A stretch of DNA of 12,224 nucleotides from the NCBI GenBank assembly GCA_023392225.1, contig JAEVZM010000024.1:1-12224 (forward strand). Reading direction: 5' to 3'. Shown here one piece after another: positions 6,316 to 12,224 of this stretch; position 1 is the first letter of the stretch; each line of letters starts with the position of its first letter. Source of the stretch: Pseudomonadota bacterium. Lineage in GTDB: Bacteria; Pseudomonadota; Alphaproteobacteria; Rhizobiales; Kaistiaceae. The position numbers were made by a program, and so were the translations under genes. The notes beneath the pieces were generated by a model. It made no database searches. It was given only the letters and a program-made list of their open reading frames with translations, and was not told where the DNA came from.

Positions 6316-7415
6316 CGCCGCTCGGCGTGCGCATCGCAGCGCTGGTCGCCCGCACCGGGCCGATCACGATCGCCGAGTACATGGCGATGTGCCTCGGCGA
6401 CCCTGAGCACGGCTACTACATGGTCCGCGAGCCGTTCGGCCGCAGCGGCGACTTCGTCACGGCGCCGGAGGTGTCCCAGGTCTTCGGGGAGCTGATCGGG
6501 CTCTGGGCGGTGTCGAGCTGGATGGCGATGGGCTCCCCGCCGTCCTTCGTCCTCGCCGAGCTCGGCCCCGGCCGCGGCACGCTGATGGCGGACCTCCTCC
6601 GCGCCGCGCGCGTCCGGCCGGCGTTCCTCGCGGCGGCCGGGGTGCACCTCGTCGAGACCAGCCCGCGGCTCCGCGCCATCCAGGAAGCGACCCTCGCTGG
6701 CCACGGCGTGACGTGGCACGCCGCCATCGACACGCTGCCGCCCGGTCCGGCGCTCATCGTCGCCAACGAGTTCTTCGACGCCCTGCCGGTCCGCCAGTAC
6801 GTCCGGACCGGGGATGGCTGGGCCGAGCGCATGGTCGGCCTTGACGACGCGGGGCGGCTCGCCTTCGGCCTCCGGCCGGTCGAGGGCGCCGGGCCATCAC
6901 TGCCATCGCCCGTCCTCGCCGGGGGGAGCAGGGCGTCCGTTCTCGAGGTCTCACCCGCCGCGACCGCGATCATGGCGGCGCTCGCCAGCCGGCTCGCGCG
7001 CGACGGCGGGGCGCTGCTCGCGATCGACTACGGCTACGCCGGTCCCGCCTTCGGCGACACGCTGCAGGCGATGCGGCGCCACGCCTCCGCCGATCCGCTT
7101 GCCGAGCCGGGGGAGGCGGACCTCACCGCCCATGTCGATTTCACCGCCCTCGCCGACGCAGCCAAGGAGGCCGGCGCGCGGGCGTGGCCGCTGCTGACCC
7201 AGGGTGCGTTCCTCGCCCGGCTCGGCATCGCCGCCCGGGCGGGGCGTCTTGCCGCCGGCAAGGATGCGGGTGCGGCTGCGGCGATCGCGTCCGCCACGCA
7301 CCGGCTGACCGCGCCGGAGGCCATGGGGACCTTGTTCAAGGTTCTCGGCATCTCGCATTCCGGCCTTGCGGCGCTTCCCGGCTTCGACGACGATGGGACC
7401 GCGGACGGAGCGTAG
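6312..7415 (+). CDS. MidA/NDUFAF7-family SAM-dependent methyltransferase (complex I assembly)
   Basis: A 367-residue member of the family that includes mitochondrial NDUFAF7/MidA, which methylates an arginine on the 49-kDa (NDUFS2/NuoD) subunit of complex I and is needed for its assembly. Visible family blocks are GDFVTAPEVSQVFGELIG (46-63), the SAM-binding motif LAELGPGRGTLMADLLRA (81-98), HLVETSP (112-118), VANEFFDALPVRQ (150-162) and AIDYGY (237-242). The length is close to other bacterial members. The start is GTG, overlapping the lgt stop by 4 bases; its ribosome binding site would lie inside lgt. A role in complex I assembly in bacteria is inferred from the mitochondrial enzyme. Lgt precedes it and pgeF follows 10 bases after it, a gene order known in alphaproteobacteria. 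Confidence 0.88.
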   Translation: MTPLGVRIAALVARTGPITIAEYMAMCLGDPEHGYYMVREPFGRSGDFVTAPEVSQVFGELIGLWAVSSWMAMGSPPSFVLAELGPGRGTLMADLLRAARVRPAFLAAAGVHLVETSPRLRAIQEATLAGHGVTWHAAIDTLPPGPALIVANEFFDALPVRQYVRTGDGWAERMVGLDDAGRLAFGLRPVEGAGPSLPSPVLAGGSRASVLEVSPAATAIMAALASRLARDGGALLAIDYGYAGPAFGDTLQAMRRHASADPLAEPGEADLTAHVDFTALADAAKEAGARAWPLLTQGAFLARLGIAARAGRLAAGKDAGAAAAIASATHRLTAPEAMGTLFKVLGISHSGLAALPGFDDDGTADGA

Positions 7416-7425
7416 AGGCGTAGCC

Positions 7426-8238
7426 ATGCTGAGATCGGGGACGGTTGCCTGGAGCGGCGAGACCATCAAGCCCAAGCCGTTGACCCACGGTCTGCTCGAG
7501 GCGTCGCCCGGTATCCGCCATGCCTTCTTCACCCGGGCCGGCGGCGTCTCGTCCGGCATCTATCGCAGCCTCAATTGCGGCGTGGGCTCGAAGGACGACA
7601 AGGGATTCGTCTTCAAGAACCGGGCGCGGGCGGCTCGCACCCTCGGCGTCGGGCCGGATCGCCTCGCCACGCCCTACCAGGTCCATGGCGACGTCGCGGT
7701 GGTCGTCGACAAGGTCTGGGAGCCGGGGGAGGGGCCGAAGGCCGATGCTGTGGTGACCGCCAAGCGCGGCGTCGCGGTCGGCATCGGCACGGCCGACTGC
7801 GGTCCGGTGCTGTTCGCCGATCCGGCGGCGCATGTCGTCGCCGCGGCCCATGCCGGCTGGCGCGGCGCCCTCGGCGGCATCCTTGAATCCACCATCCGGA
7901 CGATGGAGACGCTCGGCGCGAAGCGCCAGCACATCGTCGCGGTCATCGGGCCGATGATCAGCCAGCGCAACTACGAGGTCGGCGAGGAACTGATGGAGGC
8001 CTTCATCAAGGTCAGCCCCGCCTATAGCGCCTTCTTCGTGCCGGCGACGCGGCCCGGCCATGCCTTTCTGAACCTGCCGGCCTTCATCGCGTCGCGGCTC
8101 ACGGCCGCCGGCGTCCTCGCCGCCGATCTCGGCCTCTGCACCTATGCCGACGAGGAGCGCTTCTACTCCTATCGCCGCGCCACCCACCGCGGCGAGGCGG
8201 ACTACGGGCGGTTGCTCTCGGCGATCGTGCTCGAGTAG
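7426..8238 (+). CDS. pgeF: peptidoglycan editing factor PgeF (YfiH/LACC1 family)
   Basis: A 270-residue protein of the multicopper-polyphenol-oxidoreductase-like family (YfiH, human LACC1/FAMIN). Bacterial PgeF removes misincorporated serine-type residues from UDP-MurNAc precursors; other members show purine nucleoside phosphorylase/deaminase activity. The metal and active-site residues are present: H87 in YQVHGD, C125 in GTADCGPV and H142 in AAHAGWRG. The N-terminal RHAFFTRAGGVSSGIYRSLN block (31-50) and the C-terminal RFYSYRRATHRGEADYGR block are also intact. ATG at 7426 is used because AGAGG lies just before it; a reading from 7366 would overlap the midA-type gene and has no support. It lies 10 bases after that gene, so lgt-midA-pgeF is probably one operon. 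Older annotations may call it polyphenol oxidase or laccase. Confidence 0.93.
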   Translation: MLRSGTVAWSGETIKPKPLTHGLLEASPGIRHAFFTRAGGVSSGIYRSLNCGVGSKDDKGFVFKNRARAARTLGVGPDRLATPYQVHGDVAVVVDKVWEPGEGPKADAVVTAKRGVAVGIGTADCGPVLFADPAAHVVAAAHAGWRGALGGILESTIRTMETLGAKRQHIVAVIGPMISQRNYEVGEELMEAFIKVSPAYSAFFVPATRPGHAFLNLPAFIASRLTAAGVLAADLGLCTYADEERFYSYRRATHRGEADYGRLLSAIVLE

Positions 8239-8252
8239 CCCTCCCTCCGGAG

Positions 8253-8271
8253 CCGGCGCCCGCCGCGCCGG
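8253..8271 (+). terminator. GC hairpin after pgeF
   Basis: CCGGCGC and GCGCCGG pair perfectly over 7 bp around a CCGCC loop, 14 bases after the pgeF stop. No T-run follows directly, so this is a possible rather than classical intrinsic terminator of the lgt-midA-pgeF operon. Confidence 0.4.
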
Positions 8272-8303
8272 TACGCGACCCGCTGCCTGCCATTTCGTCC
8301 TAG

Positions 8304-8333
8304 GGCCCGGCTTTCCGGCTTGGGCCAGCTTTT
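8304..8333 (+). terminator. second hairpin with short T-run between pgeF and the MFS gene
   Basis: GGCCC (8304-8308) pairs with GGGCC (8322-8326); inside, CCGG copies can also pair around CTTT. The stem is followed three bases later by TTTT (8330-8333). Together with the hairpin at 8253 it would make a double terminator. The alternative pairings and the short T-run keep this tentative. Confidence 0.35.
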
Positions 8334-8337
8334 CCGT

Positions 8338-8367
8338 CCTTGGGAACGTCATGGACCTGTGCCAAGG
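8338..8367 (+). promoter_or_regulatory. inverted repeat that includes the ribosome binding site of the MFS gene
   Basis: CCTTGG (8338-8343) is complementary to CCAAGG (8362-8367), with 18 bases between. The right arm overlaps AAGGGA (8364-8369), the only ribosome binding site for the ATG at 8377, so folding would hide it. This could tune translation of the MFS gene, but a 6-bp stem with an 18-base loop is weak. Confidence 0.3.
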
Positions 8368-8376
8368 GAATGCGTC

Positions 8377-9585
8377 ATGGCGAATCCTTATGTCCAGATC
8401 TTCCGCGTGCCGGGCGCGGCCGCCTTCTGTGCGGCGGGATTCCTCGCGCGCCTGCCCTTGCCGATGGTGACGATCGGCATCGTCACCATGATCAGCCAGA
8501 CCCATGGCCGCTACGGGATGGCGGGCGCGGTGGCCGCGACGTTCGCCGTCACCAATGCCCTGGTCTCGCCGCGCATCTCCCGCTTCATCGACCGCCACGG
8601 CCAGGCGCGCGTGGTGGTGCCGGCGACGGTGGTGGCGGTGGCGGCGCTGCTGGCGCTCGTCGCCAATGCGGCGGCCGGCGGCCCGGACTGGGCCTTCTAC
8701 GTCGCCGCCTTCCTCGCCGGCGTGATGCCGAGCATGGCGGCGCTGGTCCGCGCCCGCTGGACCGCGCTCTACCACGGCATGCCTGAGCTCCACACCGCCT
8801 TCGCGTTCGAGTCGATCCTCGACGAGGTCACCTACATGTTCGGCTCGGTGCTGGCGATCGGCCTGTCGCTGTCGCTGTTCCCCGAGGCCGGACCGCTCGC
8901 GGCGGCGCTGCTGCTCGCGCTCGGCACGGCACTGTTCGTCGTCCAGCGGCGCACGGAGCCGGTGCCGCATCCGCACGCCTCGCGCGGCGGTCGCGCCGCC
9001 ATCCAGATCCCGGTGGTGCGGACGATCACCCTCCTCCTCCTCGCCGTCGGCGTGATCTTCGGGACGGCCGAGGTTTCGGTGATCGCCTATTGCGAGGCCC
9101 TGGGCGCACCCAATGCTGCGAGCCTCGTGCTCGCCGGCTATTCGCTCGGCTCGCTTGCCGTTGGCATCGTCTACGGCCTCAGGAAGCCGCGCATGCCGCT
9201 TGCCCGGCAGCTGGGAATCGCGATGGTGATCGTGATGCTCACGACGCTGCCGCCGCTCATGGTCGGCAGCGTCGCCGGCCTCACGATCGCGCTGATCCTT
9301 GCCGGCGGCGCGATCTCGCCGACCTTCATCGTCGCCTTCGGATTGATCGAGCGCCTGGTTCCGGGCGGCAAGCTGACCGAGGGCATCACCTGGGCGATGA
9401 CCGGCATCAGCCTCGGCATGGCGGTCGGATCGATCGGCTCGGGCTATGTGATCGATGCCTTCGGCGCCCAGAACGGATTCTGGATTTCCGTCGGGGCAGG
9501 ATTGCTTGCGGTGCTGGTCGTCATTCTCGGCTATAATGCCTTTGCGGAACCCGACGGAGGGGGCGAGCGGCACGCTTTGGCATGA
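8377..9585 (+). CDS. major facilitator superfamily transporter
   Basis: A 402-residue inner-membrane protein with about twelve hydrophobic segments in two halves, joined by a basic, polar central loop (VQRRTEPVPHPHASRGGRAA). The loop after TM2 carries SPRISRFIDRHGQARV, matching the MFS loop 2-3 pattern (usually GxxxDRxGRR-like) with its Asp-Arg pair. The second half ends with GMAVGSIGSGYVIDAFGAQNGFWIS, a typical MFS repeat of the helix 10-11 region. It is most like putative drug/metabolite exporters; the substrate cannot be told. ATG at 8377 is chosen because AAGGGA lies 7 bases upstream; an in-frame reading from 8320 lacks such a site and would add 19 polar residues. Its stop overlaps the ribosome binding site of the RTX gene, so the two are co-transcribed. 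A 138-bp gap with hairpins separates it from pgeF. Confidence 0.87.
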   Translation: MANPYVQIFRVPGAAAFCAAGFLARLPLPMVTIGIVTMISQTHGRYGMAGAVAATFAVTNALVSPRISRFIDRHGQARVVVPATVVAVAALLALVANAAAGGPDWAFYVAAFLAGVMPSMAALVRARWTALYHGMPELHTAFAFESILDEVTYMFGSVLAIGLSLSLFPEAGPLAAALLLALGTALFVVQRRTEPVPHPHASRGGRAAIQIPVVRTITLLLLAVGVIFGTAEVSVIAYCEALGAPNAASLVLAGYSLGSLAVGIVYGLRKPRMPLARQLGIAMVIVMLTTLPPLMVGSVAGLTIALILAGGAISPTFIVAFGLIERLVPGGKLTEGITWAMTGISLGMAVGSIGSGYVIDAFGAQNGFWISVGAGLLAVLVVILGYNAFAEPDGGGERHALA

Positions 9586-9592
9586 GGCTGCC

Positions 9593-11755
9593 ATGGGCAA
9601 GGTCGACTTTTCCGGCTCGAAGTGGGCGGTGAACGTCAATCTCGCCGCTGGCGTGGCCACGAGCTTCACCGGGACCACAGGTATCCTGTCGACCGCAGCG
9701 CCGATGCTCGACGGCGAGAACGGCTACCGAGTGGTGTCGCTGTTTACGGTCGGCGAGAGCCTCGCCGGTACCAGCGGCGCCCTCAACCCTTTCTCCGCGG
9801 GCCTATACACCCCGGTTGGCGTGCCTGACGGCATCGGTGCGTTCCGGCTCGACGCCGACACCATCCGCGTCCTCGTCAACCATGAGCTCGCCTCGGCGGC
9901 GCCATTTACGATCGCCGATGGCAGTGGCGGCTCGGTGACGCTCGCGGGGGCGCGGATCTCCTATTTCGACCTCGACCGCGCCACCATGGCGGTGGTCGAC
10001 GGCGGGATTGCGATCCGCACCATCCATGACCGGGCCGGCGACATCGTCACGTCGGCGGCCCAGTTCGATACCGCCGCCGGCCTCTCCCGGCTGTGCTCGG
10101 CCACCCTCGTCGAAGCTTCGGCCTTCGGCGCGGGCCACGGCCTCGCCGATCGCGTCTACATCACCGGCGAGGAGGTCGGCGCGCCGCATGGCGGCACGGT
10201 CTGGGCGCTCGATGTGGCGACCGGCGACCTCTGGGCCGTGCCGGACATGGGGCGGGGCAAGTGGGAGAACGTCGCCCCGATCGACACCGGCGATTCCAGC
10301 CGCGTCGCCTTCCTGCTCACCGACGATTCATCGGGGTCGGCGCTCTACCTCTATGTCGGCACCAAGCAGGCCGGCGACTTCCTCGACCGGAACGGGCTTC
10401 GCGACGGCCAGCTCTATGTCTGGACGTCCGACACGGGAGATCTGTCGCCGTCGGCCTTTCCGTCCGGCACGCGCGCCGGCACCTTCGTTCCGATCGCCGT
10501 GCGCGATCCGGGCCATGCTGGCGACGCCGGATATGATGGAGAAGGCTATCTCGACGCCGCGACCCTGACGGCCGCCGCCGACACCCTCGGCGCCTTCTCG
10601 TTCCGGCGGCCGGAGGACATCGACACCAATCCGCTCGATGGCACCGAGGCCGCCTTCGTCACCACCGGCATTGGCACCAGCAGCGATCATGTCGGGACGG
10701 TGTACCGGATCGACGTCGGCTTCTCCGGCGCCGATCCGACCGGCGAGATCCGCATCCTCTACAACGCCAATGCCGATCCCGCCCGCCAGATCCGCAACCC
10801 GGACAACCTCGACTGGTCGGCGGACGGCTATCTCTACATCCAGGAGAACGCCGCGACGGCGGGCCTGTTCGGCAGCGGCGCGGTCAATCCGAACGAAGCC
10901 TCGGTGCTCCGCCTCGACCCTGTGACCGCCGCCGTGCTCCGCGTCGCCGAGATCGCCCGTGCCGCGGTCGGCCCGTTCGGCGCCAGCGACGGCGCGCCGG
11001 GCACGGTCGCGGCGTGGGAGAGCTCCGGCATCCTCGACGTGTCGGCCCTGTTCGGCCGCCCGGCGGGCTCGCTGTTCCTCGCCGACATCCAGGCCGATAC
11101 GATCACCGACGGGCCGATTGCGGCGAACGGCCTCGGCCATGGCGGCCAGCTGGTGGTGATCGCGGCGCCGGGGGTGGCGCTGCCGACGCCGGTCGAGGTT
11201 CGGGACGTCGCCGGTGCCAGCAAGGCGGTCGGGTCGCGCTTCGCCGATACGCTGATCGGCAGCACCGCGGCCAACAAGCTCTGGGGCGGCAAGGGCGCCG
11301 ACGCCATCGACGGTGGCGGCGGCGACGATCTTCTCCGCGGCGGCAAGGGGGGCGATACCATCCTTGGCGGCGACGGTCGCGACCGCCTGTTCGGCCAGGC
11401 CGGAAAGGACGTGCTGACCGGCGGAGGGGATGGCGACACCTTCGTCTTCGCGCGCTGGTCCGACCTCTCCCGCAAGCTCGCGAAGACCGACACGATCACC
11501 GACTTCACCCCGGGGCTCGACCGCATCCATCTCGCCCGGCTCAACGCCCGCCCCGGTCATGGCGACCAGGCATTTCGTTGGATCGGCGAGGAGGATTTCC
11601 ACGATCGCCCCGGCGAGCTCCGCTACGCGGTGCGGAGCGAGGGCGGCACCGTCTATCGGCTCGTCGAGGCCGACCGCGACGGCGACGGCCGCGCCGACAT
11701 CCGGCTGAAGATTCTCGGCGAGGGTGCGCTCGACAAGGGGGACTTCCTGCTCTGA
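9593..11755 (+). CDS. PhoX-like (DUF839) protein with C-terminal RTX calcium-binding repeats
   Basis: A 720-residue predicted type I-secreted protein. Residues about 35-525 look like the PhoX/DUF839 beta-propeller, with NHE (96-98), RLCS (166-169), GEE (192-194), RPEDID (339-344) and NPDNLDW (402-408). In PhoX phosphatases, such acidic residues and a cysteine hold iron and calcium ions. Six RTX nonapeptides follow at 565-618, then a serralysin-like tail with the acidic motif DRDGDGRAD (694-702) and a hydrophobic C-terminus (KGDFLL). There is no N-terminal signal peptide, which fits export by a type I system reading the C-terminus; classical PhoX enzymes instead use Tat signals. The start at 9593 follows GAGG by 6 bases, only 7 bases after the MFS stop. 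Alkaline phosphatase or phosphodiesterase activity is likely but unproven. No type I transporter genes are in the window. Confidence 0.87.
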   Translation: MGKVDFSGSKWAVNVNLAAGVATSFTGTTGILSTAAPMLDGENGYRVVSLFTVGESLAGTSGALNPFSAGLYTPVGVPDGIGAFRLDADTIRVLVNHELASAAPFTIADGSGGSVTLAGARISYFDLDRATMAVVDGGIAIRTIHDRAGDIVTSAAQFDTAAGLSRLCSATLVEASAFGAGHGLADRVYITGEEVGAPHGGTVWALDVATGDLWAVPDMGRGKWENVAPIDTGDSSRVAFLLTDDSSGSALYLYVGTKQAGDFLDRNGLRDGQLYVWTSDTGDLSPSAFPSGTRAGTFVPIAVRDPGHAGDAGYDGEGYLDAATLTAAADTLGAFSFRRPEDIDTNPLDGTEAAFVTTGIGTSSDHVGTVYRIDVGFSGADPTGEIRILYNANADPARQIRNPDNLDWSADGYLYIQENAATAGLFGSGAVNPNEASVLRLDPVTAAVLRVAEIARAAVGPFGASDGAPGTVAAWESSGILDVSALFGRPAGSLFLADIQADTITDGPIAANGLGHGGQLVVIAAPGVALPTPVEVRDVAGASKAVGSRFADTLIGSTAANKLWGGKGADAIDGGGGDDLLRGGKGGDTILGGDGRDRLFGQAGKDVLTGGGDGDTFVFARWSDLSRKLAKTDTITDFTPGLDRIHLARLNARPGHGDQAFRWIGEEDFHDRPGELRYAVRSEGGTVYRLVEADRDGDGRADIRLKILGEGALDKGDFLL
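11285..11446 (+). repeat. six RTX nonapeptide repeats within the PhoX-like gene
   Basis: Six consecutive 27-base units encode GGKGADAID, GGGGDDLLR, GGKGGDTIL, GGDGRDRLF, GQAGKDVLT and GGDGDTFVF-like units on the GGxGxDxLx pattern. Each pair of repeats forms a calcium-binding turn of a beta roll, which folds outside the cell where calcium is high. Six repeats is a short array compared with large RTX adhesins, similar to small secreted enzymes. Confidence 0.85.
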
Positions 11756-11770
11756 CCGCGCCGGGCGCGG
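11756..11770. terminator. hairpin filling the convergent gap, possible two-way terminator
   Basis: CCGCGC and GCGCGG pair perfectly around a CGG loop, starting at the first base after the RTX gene stop. It occupies most of the 22-bp gap to the convergent NTF2-like gene. No T-run is present on either strand, so it may end or protect both transcripts but is not a textbook terminator. Confidence 0.45.
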
Positions 11771-11777
11771 AGACGGC

Positions 11778-12215
11778 TCAGTGTTCGTCCTCGTAGGAGA
11801 GGTAGCGGATGATCCGCCACTTCCCGTCGGCTTCCCTGCGGAAGACGTCGAGGCCCGGCTCGACGACGGTGACGTTGATCGGGCTGACGAACAGCGTCCA
11901 GGTGAGGCGCACCACCGCGAGGTCGCCCGCGACGATCACCTCGTGGATATCCGGCTGGTAGTGGTAGTCCCGCGCCGGGTCGTTGATCGAGCGGGTGAGG
12001 ACGTCGCAGCGAAAGGCGTAGTCCTTGTCGCCCTGGCCGCGCACGGTCGAGACCAGCTCCTTCGAGAACAGGTCGCAGACCGCCTCGGCCTTCCCGGCGT
12101 TGAAGTCGTCCGTCCATTGCAACAGCCGTGCGCGAACGTCCGCGGCGTCGTCGGCGAGCGCCGGCGTCGCCGTCAGCGTTGCAAAGAGGGCGGCAGCGAT
12201 CCGGGTCTTGGTCAT
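11778..12215 (-). CDS. exported NTF2-like/SnoaL-fold protein
   Basis: A complete 145-residue protein with a clear Sec signal peptide: MTKTR, a hydrophobic core, and a predicted cut after TPALA at about residue 21. The mature part (about 124 residues) fits the NTF2-like cone fold: helices around VRARLLQWTDDFNAGKAEAVCDLFS (27-51), then the beta sheet with EVIVAGDLAVVRLTWTLFV (92-110) and the closing FRREADGKWRIIRYLSYEDE (125-144). This matches DUF4440/SnoaL-like or ketosteroid-isomerase-like proteins, which include enzymes and simple ligand-binding proteins. The function here is unknown. Two cysteines (C47 and C70) could form a disulfide in the periplasm. The start ATG lies 9 bases from the window edge, so any ribosome binding site or promoter is mostly cut off. 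Confidence 0.82.
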   Translation of the reverse strand: MTKTRIAAALFATLTATPALADDAADVRARLLQWTDDFNAGKAEAVCDLFSKELVSTVRGQGDKDYAFRCDVLTRSINDPARDYHYQPDIHEVIVAGDLAVVRLTWTLFVSPINVTVVEPGLDVFRREADGKWRIIRYLSYEDEH

Positions 12216-12224
12216 GCGTCGATC

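Noticed and set aside
8343..8376. GGAAC followed by CGTC, considered as an EcfG general-stress promoter for the MFS gene
   Set aside because: The spacing is about 25 bases, far from the 16-17 needed.
7336..9678. A 780-residue minus-strand open frame across pgeF and the MFS gene
   Set aside because: It is opposite two clearly recognised genes, is rich in Arg, Asp, Glu, His and Gly with no family motif, and has the composition expected of a reverse frame of GC-rich coding DNA.
11285..11446. Tandem 27-base repeats considered as a CRISPR or minisatellite
   Set aside because: The units are diverged at DNA level, have no spacers, and encode RTX nonapeptides in frame.
10328..11602. A 424-residue minus-strand open frame opposite the RTX gene
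   Set aside because: It mirrors the PhoX/RTX coding sequence; the plus-strand frame has clear family motifs and a ribosome binding site.
1..12224. Defence system, phage, toxin-antitoxin or biosynthetic cluster
   Set aside because: I looked for nucleases, integrases, transposases, helicases, small antitoxin pairs and core biosynthetic enzymes and saw none; the genes are mostly housekeeping.

Overview
The window looks like chromosomal DNA from a high-GC alphaproteobacterium, most likely of the Hyphomicrobiales (Rhizobiales). The basis is the very GC-rich third codon positions, strong purine-rich ribosome binding sites, and the gene neighbourhood ubiK / lgt / midA-type methyltransferase / pgeF, which I know as an alphaproteobacterial arrangement. 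The genus cannot be read from this sequence. I see no insertion sequence, phage gene, CRISPR array, tRNA or rRNA. Twelve protein genes cover nearly all of the window; the first runs off the left edge.

Layout, left to right. (1) Positions 1-1133, minus strand: the N-terminal part of a glycine-zipper lipoprotein, then msrQ, the haem-bearing membrane subunit of the methionine sulfoxide reductase system, without an adjacent msrP. (2) Positions 1292-4282, plus strand: an EamA-type transporter, a metallophosphoesterase with two membrane segments inserted into its catalytic domain, and a catechol-type O-methyltransferase. These are closely spaced and probably co-transcribed. (3) Positions 4288-5330, minus strand: a YbjN-domain protein and the ubiquinone-biosynthesis accessory factor UbiK, each with its own promoter candidate. 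(4) Positions 5479-8238, plus strand, divergent from ubiK: lgt, a MidA/NDUFAF7-family methyltransferase whose GTG start overlaps the lgt stop, and pgeF. (5) Positions 8377-11755, plus strand: an MFS transporter and, 7 bases after it, a 720-residue PhoX-like protein with six RTX calcium-binding nonapeptides. (6) Positions 11778-12215, minus strand: a small exported NTF2-like protein, convergent with the RTX gene.

Functionally, much of the window is envelope and respiratory housekeeping. Lgt lipidates prolipoproteins such as the one at the left edge. UbiK supports quinone synthesis, MidA-family enzymes assist complex I assembly, MsrQ passes electrons from the respiratory quinone pool to periplasmic methionine repair, and PgeF proofreads peptidoglycan precursors. 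The accessory-looking part is the MFS/RTX pair.

I found no clearly new multi-gene system. The most unusual items are the metallophosphoesterase with a membrane hairpin inside its core, the MFS transporter paired with an RTX-exported PhoX-like protein, the orphan msrQ, and several small palindromes or hairpins next to promoters and start codons.
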